A stretch of DNA of 44,102 nt, taken from NCBI GenBank assembly GCA_902783005.1, contig CACZPI010000010.1:1-44102 (forward strand). The letters are read 5' to 3'. Within the stretch, counting starts at the first letter, position 1. Each line of letters begins with the position of its first letter. This DNA is from an uncultured Ruminococcus sp. (GTDB lineage Bacteria > Bacillota > Clostridia > Oscillospirales > Ruminococcaceae). Made by a program: the position numbers and the translations under genes. Of the stretch, positions 8,074-16,774 are shown in pieces. The notes below the pieces were generated by a model that searched no databases, was not told the origin of the DNA, and saw only the letters and a program-made list of their open reading frames with translations.

Positions 8074-11000
8074 TCATCTGATCTTTTCAAGAATATCCCC
8101 GAATTTCGCATAATTGACCTTCACGCCGTCATCCGGATCAATGTCGGACATCTGATCGGCCAGGTGATGCACCCGTTCTTCGTAAGCATTGATCTCGGCA
8201 AGCTGCGCCAGGAGCTTTTCCTGCTGCTTCCGCAGTCTGACATGCTCCCCTGCCGCTGCATTCCGCATCTGATCCTCCACGAGCGTCAGCTGCGTGCGGT
8301 AGCGTTCCTGCAGCTCATGCACATAATCTGTTCGGACAACTGCCACCGTTGTACGCTCCCACCGGTGCATGTACACCAGCGCCTTGAAGCCGTTCTTTCT
8401 GCCGGAGCTCAGCAGCCAGTAGACCGGGCACTTGCGGTAGACTTTGCAGTGATCGGCAAAGAAGCCGCCGAGCAGATAATTCCGGAGCACCTCCCGCGGC
8501 ATGCCCTTGCCGCCCAGCGCATCGGCAATGAAGCGCAGATTGTCCTCGAGCGTATCCTCTCCGAAGACGACCCGGACGAATTCGATCACACGCTCGGTGA
8601 GATCGTCCTCAAAATAGGTATCGTCACAGATCGGCAAGACATTGCTTGCGGTCGGAAGGATCGTGCGGTACTTTGATGCATCCCATTCTCCCCCGGCACA
8701 GCACAGTCCGCTGACATCCGGGGAATACCGCCCGAAAAGGCATCCGACGGCATAGGAAATCAGGCTCCTGACATCGCGCTGCACATCGGCCTTCCGGACA
8801 GTGACTTCCCTGTCGGGGACCTCCGGTGTCAACTCCTCCTGCAGCCCATACAGATCAATGAAAATGCGGTTGAGTGCTTCCTCATTGGATTTTAGCCTGG
8901 TAAAGCGCTCCTCACAATCGCGCTGCCACTGTCCGAAGGCATCCGACAGCAAGGTCTGTGCCCCGCTGCGGTACCCGAGGAACGGATGCGCTGCAAAATC
9001 CCGGCTTGTTTCAAAGCTGTCCCAGTCCTCACGGCTGATCGCGACATTCTCCCGGACAAGTGCTTCGACGGTTTCCTTCTGTTCCGGACTGACCAGAACA
9101 GGCAGCGCCTTTACATCCTTGACCTGGAGATTGAGCGTGGGATTCATGATGGAGAAGGTGAATTCCGCAACGCGGGAATTGAGCAAGCCCAGCACATAGT
9201 CCTGATCCCTGACATAGCAGAGCGTAGCACCGCCCTTGTCAAAGGCGCCGATCGCCGGATACAGCCGGAATCCGGTTCCGTTGCTCGTCACCGCAGAATA
9301 GGTGATGCCTTCCGTAAACCAATACCTTTCGGCCAGGCAGTTGGAGGTGGGATTCTCCCGGTAAAAGCGCATGGCTGCCGGGGAGGTGGATACGACCAGT
9401 TCAATATTACCGTACCATCTGCGGAAATCACCGCCCTTGGCATAGAATGCCCAGGACTTCTCCCGGCCGATCTTCCGGCTGTCCACTTCCCAGAAATACC
9501 GCAGATACCGTTCATTCTTCGCCGTGATATGCTGGGAGCCGGTAAAGTCACTGATGCTGTCAATGCGCAGCCCGCTGTCAAATGCATCCAGAAATCGGTC
9601 ACTCACCCAATAGGCGACCGGAACGCCGGGGATGCGGGAAAAGCGTTCCGTCTTCACGGTATAGCGCTTCTCCCCGCTCAAAAACAGATCACGCTTGCCG
9701 CGTTCTCCGTTCTGACCGAGAAGCCGGATGTAGGTACCCTTGTAATCCGGGATATACCCGGTCATAACAAATGCGGTCGTCTGTACGACCTCGCCGCTGA
9801 TGTCATCAAATGCCCTGGCGCCGAGATGTGCCATATTGACCGTCGTCTGCATCATGAGCTTTCTGCGCAGCGCTTCAAAGCTCGACAGGAACATCCATGC
9901 ATGCTGTGTAATCAGTGCATAGAATCCGTGCGGCTTTGCAAGCCGGCTGCATTTTTCCATAAAGCACGCAAAGAGGTCATTTTTACTGTCGGGGAAATTA
10001 CGCTTCACAAAATCCGACAGCACTTCATTCATCTTGCTGCCGGCCATATACGGCGGGTTGGTCACAACGACGTCGTACTTCTGCGAGAGCATCCGGTAAA
10101 TGCGGATCATCGCCGCAATCTGCTTCCGGTTCATGCCAGATACAGCCGCCTGCGCTTCAATATCCTCCGGCGCCGCAAGCTCCATCAGGGAACCCCAGGT
10201 ATCCGCATAGGTAAACTGCTGGGCAAAGGTGCGGATCGTTCCGGATAGAATACTTGTATCCACACCCGTAATATCGGCAAAATTGGCAAGATTCAGCTGT
10301 ATGCCGCCATGCTTGAGAATGCCCCGGTGATACTGCCGCGCCTTCATCATGACCGCAAAGCAGCTCAGCTGATAGGCTCTGCGGTCAATATCCAGGCCGA
10401 ACAGGTTATTTTGCAGGATCGACAGTGCCGCATCCCGTTCCGCCCAGCCGCAGGAAGTGTATATATCCATCAACACATCGAATGCATACACCAGTATATG
10501 CCCCGAGCCCATGCACGGGTCGATCATCCGGATCTGTTCCGGCTTGATATTCCGGTATTCCGCACGAAGCTGCTCCAGCTTTGCCCGGACTGTCTCCTCC
10601 TGATCCGCTTCCTCCAGATAAAAGATCCAGTCTGCATTTGCCGGCTTGCCGTGACCCTCTGTCCACAGCCGGCCAAGGGAATTTTCGACCATATACTGCA
10701 CGATCCAGTCCGGTGTAAAGAGCTGTGTCGCCGCCGGGATCGTCTCGGCACTGATCTTGATTTTCTTCTTCAGGTCGGAAAAGACCTTGTCCTTCGGTTC
10801 GGTATTGTAGTACTGATACAGCCATCCGATGATCTGCACCTGGTCGCGCCAGTCCTCCTCCGGAATCTCACTGACCATTCTGGCGATCACGCTGTCCGGA
10901 CGCAGGAGATGATTCGGAAAGAGAAGCTCCGTCCATCCGCCGATCTTCTCGAACATTTCCGGCAGACTGGCATTCAGGGCATTGCACTGGGTAATCAGCA

Positions 11001-11436
11001 GGTATTTATAGAGCTGTTCATTCTGCTGCGCATCGAGCAGATCAAGCACCAGTTCATGGTCGATTCCTTCCAGATTCAGCTGCACAGCTTCCGAGAGAAT
11101 CTCAGGCCGGAATGCACCGGAATCATCCGTAAAGACACGGATCCTTGCAGGCAGGTAGCCGTTGACTTCCATGAAGCGCAGGGCAATGAACCGGTTGAAC
11201 CAGGTGTATGCCGCTTCCTCCATTGTCTGTGCAAAGCCGTTCTGCCGGATCCTTTCGATCAGCTGACGGCGCCCGCTGCGCTCTGACGGGGTCAGCACAT
11301 GCCCGCCCGCTTCGGTCTGGTCGGGGTCATTGCTTCCGTTCTCTGTCACCTCATATTCATAGGCACGCTGCGTCACGGACTCGATCAGCATGAGCCGTGC
11401 CGCAACTGCAAAATTCTTGATCGCCGTTTTATTCAT
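8074..11436 (-). CDS. PglX-like (BREX-type) adenine-specific DNA methyltransferase, orphan
   Basis: 1120 residues, the size of BREX PglX. The ATG at 11436 is preceded by GAGG at 6 nt. It has an N-terminal helical region (AAYTWFNRFIALRFMEVNGYLP), a SAM-binding motif IDPCMGSGHILVYAFDVL near residue 320, and the amino-methyltransferase motif NPPYM near residue 465. The C-terminal half resembles a target-recognition and coiled-coil region, ending in a helical segment (ERYRTQLTLVEDQ). I see no nuclease motif. In BREX, PglX methylates the N6 of adenine in a short non-palindromic site. No brxA, brxB, brxC, pglZ or brxL gene is present anywhere in the window, so it is an orphan here. It has its own promoter and ends next to the diguanylate cyclase promoter. 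Confidence 0.85.
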   Translation of the reverse strand: MNKTAIKNFAVAARLMLIESVTQRAYEYEVTENGSNDPDQTEAGGHVLTPSERSGRRQLIERIRQNGFAQTMEEAAYTWFNRFIALRFMEVNGYLPARIRVFTDDSGAFRPEILSEAVQLNLEGIDHELVLDLLDAQQNEQLYKYLLITQCNALNASLPEMFEKIGGWTELLFPNHLLRPDSVIARMVSEIPEEDWRDQVQIIGWLYQYYNTEPKDKVFSDLKKKIKISAETIPAATQLFTPDWIVQYMVENSLGRLWTEGHGKPANADWIFYLEEADQEETVRAKLEQLRAEYRNIKPEQIRMIDPCMGSGHILVYAFDVLMDIYTSCGWAERDAALSILQNNLFGLDIDRRAYQLSCFAVMMKARQYHRGILKHGGIQLNLANFADITGVDTSILSGTIRTFAQQFTYADTWGSLMELAAPEDIEAQAAVSGMNRKQIAAMIRIYRMLSQKYDVVVTNPPYMAGSKMNEVLSDFVKRNFPDSKNDLFACFMEKCSRLAKPHGFYALITQHAWMFLSSFEALRRKLMMQTTVNMAHLGARAFDDISGEVVQTTAFVMTGYIPDYKGTYIRLLGQNGERGKRDLFLSGEKRYTVKTERFSRIPGVPVAYWVSDRFLDAFDSGLRIDSISDFTGSQHITAKNERYLRYFWEVDSRKIGREKSWAFYAKGGDFRRWYGNIELVVSTSPAAMRFYRENPTSNCLAERYWFTEGITYSAVTSNGTGFRLYPAIGAFDKGGATLCYVRDQDYVLGLLNSRVAEFTFSIMNPTLNLQVKDVKALPVLVSPEQKETVEALVRENVAISREDWDSFETSRDFAAHPFLGYRSGAQTLLSDAFGQWQRDCEERFTRLKSNEEALNRIFIDLYGLQEELTPEVPDREVTVRKADVQRDVRSLISYAVGCLFGRYSPDVSGLCCAGGEWDASKYRTILPTASNVLPICDDTYFEDDLTERVIEFVRVVFGEDTLEDNLRFIADALGGKGMPREVLRNYLLGGFFADHCKVYRKCPVYWLLSSGRKNGFKALVYMHRWERTTVAVVRTDYVHELQERYRTQLTLVEDQMRNAAAGEHVRLRKQQEKLLAQLAEINAYEERVHHLADQMSDIDPDDGVKVNYAKFGDILEKIR

Positions 11437-11471
11437 GATGCACCTCAGATCCTGCACAGTATCCTTATTAT

Positions 11472-11500
11472 ATTTTACCATAAAAGCCCCTGGTTGTCAA
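11472..11500 (-). promoter_or_regulatory. Promoter of the pglX-like gene
   Basis: Minus strand: TTGACA (11495-11500), 17-nt spacer, TAAAAT (11472-11477) with a TGG extension. It diverges from the histidine phosphatase promoter. Confidence 0.7.
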
Positions 11501-11556
11501 GTCATAAACCCAGCACTTTAGAAAAAGTCATTGCTTTCCGGCGTTGCGGACGGGAT

Positions 11557-11585
11557 TTGACAAGACCGCGGCTTTGGTGTATAAT
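11557..11585 (+). promoter_or_regulatory. Promoter of the histidine phosphatase gene
   Basis: Consensus TTGACA (11557-11562), 17-nt spacer, TATAAT (11580-11585). The 5' untranslated leader is about 60 nt. Confidence 0.85.
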
Positions 11586-11651
11586 ACAGACAAAGGATCT
11601 CGCCTTGCAGGCATCCGATTCCACACGATACGAACAATCACGGAGGTAATT

Positions 11652-12338
11652 ATGCGCATTCTGATACTCAGACACGGAGAACCGGACTATGAACGCGATT
11701 GTCTGACCGGACAGGGCATCGCGCAGGCCAAGCGCCTTGCCGAACGTCTGTCCGCAGAGCCGATCCGGGAATGCTTCACATCCCCCATGGGAAGGGCACG
11801 CGAAACCTGCGCCGCCACGCTTGAACGATTCCCGGGGATGACAGCGCAGGTCTGCGACTGGCTGCATGAATTTGACCTGACATGGGAAAACCCGGATTCC
11901 GGCAGACAGGAATCCGTATGGGATACCGCGCCGGACAGCTGGACGAGGATCCCGGAGCTGTATGAGCAGGACGGATGGTACCGTCTGCCCGCCATGCAGG
12001 AGGCGGGGATGGAACCGCGGATCATGGGCGTCGGTGCCGGGATGGACGCAATCCTTGCCCGGTACGGCCTGGTACGCGAGGGGCGGCATTACCGGGTCGA
12101 AACGCCATGCAGCGATACGATCGCGCTGTTTTGCCATTTCGGAGCCATGTGCGCCGTTACCGCCCATCTGCTGCATATCTCTCCGATGATCCTGTGGCAG
12201 GGCTCCAATGCGGATTTCACCGCTGTGACGGAGCTTGTCACCGATGACCGCTACGGAGAAGCGGCCAATTTCCGGATCAATGCCTGGAATGACACCCACC
12301 ACCTCGAAACAAAAGAACACAATCGCCTCGGAAAATGA
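11652..12338 (+). CDS. Histidine phosphatase family protein (phosphoglycerate-mutase-like)
   Basis: 228 residues; the ATG at 11652 follows CGGAGG by 6 nt. The start MRILILRHGEPDYE holds the catalytic RHG signature (phosphohistidine at residue 8), and FTSPMGRARETC and ALFCHFGAMCAV supply the second arginine and second histidine of the active site. The family hydrolyses small phosphate esters or phosphoproteins; the substrate cannot be told from sequence. Monocistronic, with its own promoter and terminator. Confidence 0.9.
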   Translation: MRILILRHGEPDYERDCLTGQGIAQAKRLAERLSAEPIRECFTSPMGRARETCAATLERFPGMTAQVCDWLHEFDLTWENPDSGRQESVWDTAPDSWTRIPELYEQDGWYRLPAMQEAGMEPRIMGVGAGMDAILARYGLVREGRHYRVETPCSDTIALFCHFGAMCAVTAHLLHISPMILWQGSNADFTAVTELVTDDRYGEAANFRINAWNDTHHLETKEHNRLGK

Positions 12339-12342
12339 AATA

Positions 12343-12379
12343 CATCCCGCTGTCTGACGGCAGCGGGATGCTTTTTATT
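12343..12379 (+). terminator. Rho-independent terminator
   Basis: Perfect 10-bp stem CATCCCGCTG / CAGCGGGATG with an 8-nt loop, followed by CTTTTTATT. Confidence 0.88.
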
Positions 12380-12408
12380 CAGGCCATCTGCCTGAGGAAA
12401 CACCTGCC

Positions 12409-13212
12409 TCATTCCTGCTCCAGATCGACATAGGTGTACCAGCTTGTGTACGTCATATCACCGCTGTGATGGATCGCGGATTGCAGCACGCCGGTGTCAT
12501 CATAGAAATACCGCTCCTCCGATACGATCTGCCCGAGATACGGTGACCACAGGGTTTCATGGATCACATTCCCCTGCGCGTCGTATTCATAGTAGGTATC
12601 CGTGCTGAGCTCGTCCAGATCCCGGCACTTTTTGCAGATGAGATTCCCGGCATCATCATAGCTGTTTTGGTACCGGATCTCATACATGGCGGAATTGTCA
12701 TCCAGACGGATGTAGGTCTCCCGGGTCACCTGGCCGTGCTTGTCGTAGGCATAGGCCGTATACCCCTGTTCCCTGCCGTCCAGGTAATCAAAGCAGCGCT
12801 TGACCGTCAGATCGGAATTGTACTCATACCGCTCCTTTTCGATCCCGAAGTGATCCTGCACCGAACGATAGGTGATCGTTCCGTCATCGCCGTAGGTGTA
12901 ATGCGTCCGGATGGCATCGTCACCGGTGATCTCCGGGTACCCTGCCAGGATCTCATTGCCGTGGTCATCGTAGAAAAGATAAGAGCCTGACAGCTCCGTT
13001 ACCTCGATCCGGCAGCTTTTTGCCTGTTCCGGGAGCATCCAGTCCTCCGGGATCGTCGGTTCCTCTGCCGGCGCCTCCGGTTCCGTTATCTCTGACAGAG
13101 GCAGGCGCGTTTCAACCGGCGGCATTTCCCGGCTGCATCCGCAAAGTCCCGGAATGCACAGCAGCACCAAGCCCATCCGGACTGTACGCCGGAAACTGAT
13201 CCGATCAGACAT
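12409..13212 (-). CDS. Lipoprotein with YD/RHS-like repeats
   Basis: 267 residues from the ATG at 13212, which follows AGGAGG. A lipoprotein signal, VLLCIPGLCGC, places the lipidated cysteine near residue 25. After an acidic, proline-rich linker come several short YD-type repeats: YLFYDDHGNEI, YTYGDDGTITYRS, YAYDKHGQVTRETY, YDDAGNLICKK and YEYDAQGNVIHET. Such repeats form beta-strand shells in RHS/YD proteins, but here they are few and no toxin domain follows, so this is a stand-alone surface lipoprotein of unknown role. It has a near-perfect promoter and its 3' end faces the phosphatase gene terminator. Confidence 0.75.
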   Translation of the reverse strand: MSDRISFRRTVRMGLVLLCIPGLCGCSREMPPVETRLPLSEITEPEAPAEEPTIPEDWMLPEQAKSCRIEVTELSGSYLFYDDHGNEILAGYPEITGDDAIRTHYTYGDDGTITYRSVQDHFGIEKERYEYNSDLTVKRCFDYLDGREQGYTAYAYDKHGQVTRETYIRLDDNSAMYEIRYQNSYDDAGNLICKKCRDLDELSTDTYYEYDAQGNVIHETLWSPYLGQIVSEERYFYDDTGVLQSAIHHSGDMTYTSWYTYVDLEQE

Positions 13213-13246
13213 CACAACACCTCCTGTAAACAGACCATGTGATTTC

Positions 13247-13275
13247 ATTATAGCACAGACCGGCAGGAATGTCAA
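13247..13275 (-). promoter_or_regulatory. Promoter of the YD-repeat lipoprotein gene
   Basis: Minus strand: TTGACA (13270-13275), 17-nt spacer, TGC-TATAAT (13247-13252). Confidence 0.85.
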
Positions 13276-13348
13276 ACAACGGCTGCCTGAACCGAAAACC
13301 GGGGTGGCAGAAAATGTCGGAATTGCATCGCGTTTTTCTGAAAATCAC

Positions 13349-13377
13349 TTGACATGCATGCGTATCTCAGTTATAAT
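13349..13377 (+). promoter_or_regulatory. Promoter of the zinc-ribbon/TPR operon
   Basis: TTGACA (13349-13354), 17-nt spacer, TATAAT (13372-13377). The leader before the first start codon is about 100 nt and shows no recognisable riboswitch. Confidence 0.85.
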
Positions 13378-13484
13378 GAAATTAGGATGTGGTTGCCTCA
13401 TACTGCCATAATCCGGACACAGTACGCACCGGGTTTCCCGATGCGGATTCACTTATCATGCTGACATAAAGGAGGCGATCGTGA

Positions 13485-15953
13485 ATGCTCTGCACATCAT
13501 GCAAGAAGGAAATCGACGATCACGCAAAATTCTGCCCGCACTGCGGCGCACCGGTCACGGCTCCGCCAATGCAGACAGACCCGACGGCGGAAACTGCTCC
13601 CGCACCGGAGCCGGGAAAACCATCCAAGCCCAAAAAGGAAAAACAACAAAAGAAACAAAAGCCATCCGATCCCTCCGTTTCTGCCCCTCCGGAAAAGCCG
13701 GCAGCGAATCCCGGCGCTGCATTGATGACGGCATTTCTGCTGATCGAGCTGCTGCCCTATCTGCTGCGTTCGGTTCTGATGCTCGTCACAAAGACGGTGC
13801 TGCCGGTTCCGGTATCCTGCCTGTGCGGAATTGCAGGCTTCCTTGCGGCAGGGGGAATTCTTGCCTTCTTCTCGAAGCGTGCGGGCGGCAGGGCGCCGCT
13901 TTCCGCAGCGGTTCTGTTCACCTCCCTGTTTGCCGTCGGGAGGACTGCGGTGCCGTTTATCCTGGCGGCTTCGGAATCCGGCAAAACGCTTCGTGCCATG
14001 ATCGTGTATGCAGCCGCGGCCGCTGTCGTTCTTTTGCTGACGGTTTTGCTGGTCATCCCGCTCGGAACGCTCTTTATTTCCGATGCGCAGAAGCACCGCG
14101 GGAAATTTGCGGCATTCCTCTGCGTGCTGCTTGCCCTGGCAGTACCCGGCATTCTTGATACATTCGTTTTCCTCATGCCGGCCGAGATCATTCCCTCGTT
14201 TATGGGTACGGCTTCCATGAAGATGCTGACGGCCGTGCTGGAAGCAGGATGCTTTGCGCTCGGTGCAAATGCCATGCGCCGCCGCACGACGGAAAAGGCA
14301 GCCAAATCGCCAAAGAAAATGCCTTCCCTCATTGCGGGTGGATGTGCGGCTGTCGGATCGGCTGTCCTGCTGTTTCTCGGCACCGGCCCGCAGAATGTTG
14401 TGAAAACGGCGCAGAATGACATTGTCTACCCGCTTGTGCAGGCAGAGCTGCTCCTGGCCGGCGGGGATATGACGGCTGCTGTGGATTACTACAATCTTGC
14501 CGGCGCACATGCCAATGCATGGGCTTCTCTTGCAGAAGGCAGCAGCCCGGACATGCCGAAGGAATACACCAATGATACCATGCTGCGGTATCTGTATTTT
14601 CTTGGCAGCGCCAATGATCTGCCGGCTTACATGGTGACGGAGCTTGACCCATCCGAGATCCGGATCTTCGGGCCGCTGGCACTGGAGAACTACAAGCAGC
14701 GTGAATCCATGAGCGAGACAGAAACCGCGCTGCGCAGAGAAATTCTGGATCTGTGCATCGGCTCCGGCGTGTTTGTGGACAATTACCCTACGCTGCGTAT
14801 GATCGAAAAGAACAGCGATCAGCTTTCCGCCCTGTCGCAGGTCGAATCGCGCTATTCCAAATATCTGCGGATCGCAGAGATCTTCTCCGGGATGCAGCGG
14901 GCGGATGCCTCTGTTTCCTCCTCGATCAGCAAGCTGCTGGACATCGCGGAGGAATACCCCGAGGATCTGCGTATCCAGGCCATTGCCATGACGATCGGCT
15001 CCGAAAACCGCTGGGATGGTGCGGGGCATTACGACAGGACTTCTGAAGCGGTGCTGCGCTTCCTGCGCGGCGCACAGGAGCATCCGGAAATGTTCCAGGA
15101 CGACGAAACCATTCAGCAGCTCCGGCTGTCCGCCGCACAGATGCTCATAAATATCAAGTCCTACAGCAAGGCATCTGATGTGCTGACACAGATCATGCAG
15201 CAGGATCCGGACAATAAAAACGCCGGTCAGATGCTTGCCCGGTGCTACATGGAGCTCGGTGACACGAAGAAAAGCCGCGAGCTTGCCAAGCAGATCAGCC
15301 AGAAGCATCCCGACGATGTGGCAGCGCTCTGGACGCTCTGCATATGCGCATTGAACCAGGGGGACACCGCGGAAGCGATCTCTGCGGCTTCCAGCCTTGC
15401 GGATGCTGTGAAAAGCGGCCACACCGAGGGCGATGCACTGCTCTTCAACTGCGTTTCGGAGCTTTCCATGAGCGACTATACCGCCGGATTCACGCACAAT
15501 GTCTACAGTGACGATACGGAGGATCCGTTTGTCCGGCAGATCACGGAAAACGCCTTCCTCAATGATTACTGTGCAGCCGTTTATTATGAAAAGCAGAAAC
15601 GCGACTATGATCTTGCCCTGGAGCATGTCAACAAGGCGCTCGACGTCCGGAAGGATTCCCCGCGCCTGTGGTATCTCAAGGGACTGATCCTCTTCAATGC
15701 AGAGGATTTCGAGGCATCCGCAGAGGCACTGCTCCAGGCGGATACCCTCGATCCGAATGACCTGTCGATCATGTATGCGCTTGCCAATACCTACGATGCG
15801 CTCGGTGAATACCAGAAGGCCTATGAATATTGTGAGCGCGTTGTGGCAAAGTATCCCAACGGCGCCGACCATGACGAGGATGTCTTCGGTGCCGCGCCGC
15901 ATGCGGCGTATCTGAAGTCACGGCTGGAAAGCTATGTAAAGGAGGGGAACTGA
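13485..15953 (+). CDS. Zinc-ribbon membrane protein with C-terminal TPR repeats
   Basis: 822 residues; the ATG at 13485 follows AAAGGAGG by about 10 nt. Residues 3-20 form a CxxC...CxxC zinc ribbon (C3, C6, C17, C20), then a Lys/Pro/Gln-rich linker, about six transmembrane helices between residues 75 and 310 and a long helical C-terminal part with tetratricopeptide-type repeats (GQMLARCYMELGDTKKSRELA, LWYLKGLILFNAEDFEASAEAL, IMYALANTYDALGEYQKAYEYC). TPRs scaffold protein complexes; the zinc ribbon at the cytoplasmic end may bind protein or nucleic acid. The gene heads an operon with another TPR membrane protein and a KPxIYLYP-domain exported protein. Confidence 0.75.
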   Translation: MLCTSCKKEIDDHAKFCPHCGAPVTAPPMQTDPTAETAPAPEPGKPSKPKKEKQQKKQKPSDPSVSAPPEKPAANPGAALMTAFLLIELLPYLLRSVLMLVTKTVLPVPVSCLCGIAGFLAAGGILAFFSKRAGGRAPLSAAVLFTSLFAVGRTAVPFILAASESGKTLRAMIVYAAAAAVVLLLTVLLVIPLGTLFISDAQKHRGKFAAFLCVLLALAVPGILDTFVFLMPAEIIPSFMGTASMKMLTAVLEAGCFALGANAMRRRTTEKAAKSPKKMPSLIAGGCAAVGSAVLLFLGTGPQNVVKTAQNDIVYPLVQAELLLAGGDMTAAVDYYNLAGAHANAWASLAEGSSPDMPKEYTNDTMLRYLYFLGSANDLPAYMVTELDPSEIRIFGPLALENYKQRESMSETETALRREILDLCIGSGVFVDNYPTLRMIEKNSDQLSALSQVESRYSKYLRIAEIFSGMQRADASVSSSISKLLDIAEEYPEDLRIQAIAMTIGSENRWDGAGHYDRTSEAVLRFLRGAQEHPEMFQDDETIQQLRLSAAQMLINIKSYSKASDVLTQIMQQDPDNKNAGQMLARCYMELGDTKKSRELAKQISQKHPDDVAALWTLCICALNQGDTAEAISAASSLADAVKSGHTEGDALLFNCVSELSMSDYTAGFTHNVYSDDTEDPFVRQITENAFLNDYCAAVYYEKQKRDYDLALEHVNKALDVRKDSPRLWYLKGLILFNAEDFEASAEALLQADTLDPNDLSIMYALANTYDALGEYQKAYEYCERVVAKYPNGADHDEDVFGAAPHAAYLKSRLESYVKEGN

Positions 15954-15954
15954 T

Positions 15955-16773
15955 ATGATCGCTGTATTGTGTGCTGTACTGTTTGTCCTCTCGGTCTGTG
16001 CGGCAGTCTTCTTTGATTGTTCGTGGATCTTCTGCCTGATCGCCGCGGCGGTATCGGCAGTGCTGTTCGTCATTGAAGTGTTCCTGTTCCGGCAGTCAAA
16101 GATCAAGCATGTGCTTGCAGGACTTGCCGCTGTGGCAGGACTCTGCCTGTGTCTCTTCATTCCTGTCCGTCCGACCGCCTACGGGCTGCTCGATCACACA
16201 ACGATGTATGAGAAATACCTGGATGCCGCCTACGGCAACAAGAAGGACAAGGCCGACAAGGCGCTTGCGGAGCTGACGGAAAAATACGGCGAGGATGACA
16301 ATACGCGCTTTATCCGGGTATGCTCGCTGGTGGCCTCCGGCGATGTCGGAGAAGCCGAAACGGTCGCAGCCGCCTTTTCCAACAAGGCATCCCCCTTCTA
16401 CTTGATGGCGCAGGAGGATATTATCGGCAAGAAGTATGCCTCCGCCGAAGAGATCGCCGCGCAGATGCTCCCGCTGTATCTGGAAGCGGCAGACAACAAT
16501 CCCGACTGGGATTACCCCGCAAAGCATGCAGGCGGCCTGCTCTTTGACGCCGGCGAATACGACCGCGCATGCTACTACCTGACCCGTGCGCTGCTGTACA
16601 GCGAGGACGAGGATCCGGAGCTGTATTTCCTGCTCGGTGCCGCGCTGTGCGAACAGGATCAGTATGAAAAAGGCCTGCCGCTCCTGAACCGCGCCTATGA
16701 ACTGGGCGTGGATGATGAGACGGTCGGACTGATCGCCTACTATGTGGAGCAATCCGGAATGGGGGAACAATAA
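15955..16773 (+). CDS. Membrane protein with TPR-like repeats
   Basis: 272 residues; starts 1 nt after the previous stop, with AAAGGAGG at 15940-15947 inside the upstream gene. Three N-terminal transmembrane helices (MIAVLCAVLFVLSVCAAVFF, WIFCLIAAAVSAVLFVIEVFLF, VLAGLAAVAGLCLCLFIPV) are followed by helix-turn-helix TPR/Sel1-like repeats (AKHAGGLLFDAGEYDRACYYLTRAL, LYFLLGAALCEQDQYEKGLPLL). It looks like a shorter relative of the protein before it, without the zinc ribbon. Probably a partner in the same membrane assembly; the function is not known. Confidence 0.7.
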   Translation: MIAVLCAVLFVLSVCAAVFFDCSWIFCLIAAAVSAVLFVIEVFLFRQSKIKHVLAGLAAVAGLCLCLFIPVRPTAYGLLDHTTMYEKYLDAAYGNKKDKADKALAELTEKYGEDDNTRFIRVCSLVASGDVGEAETVAAAFSNKASPFYLMAQEDIIGKKYASAEEIAAQMLPLYLEAADNNPDWDYPAKHAGGLLFDAGEYDRACYYLTRALLYSEDEDPELYFLLGAALCEQDQYEKGLPLLNRAYELGVDDETVGLIAYYVEQSGMGEQ

Positions 16774-16774
16774 G

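Noticed and set aside
8074-11436. A complete BREX defence island around the PglX-like gene
   Set aside because: No brxA, brxB, brxC, pglZ or brxL gene is visible in the window.
12409-13212. RHS/YD toxin
   Set aside because: Only a few YD-like repeats, a lipoprotein anchor and no C-terminal toxin or immunity gene.
13497-15902. A minus-strand open frame of 801 codons opposite the zinc-ribbon/TPR gene
   Set aside because: No ribosome binding site or recognisable domain; its His/Arg-rich composition is that of an antisense shadow in this codon usage.
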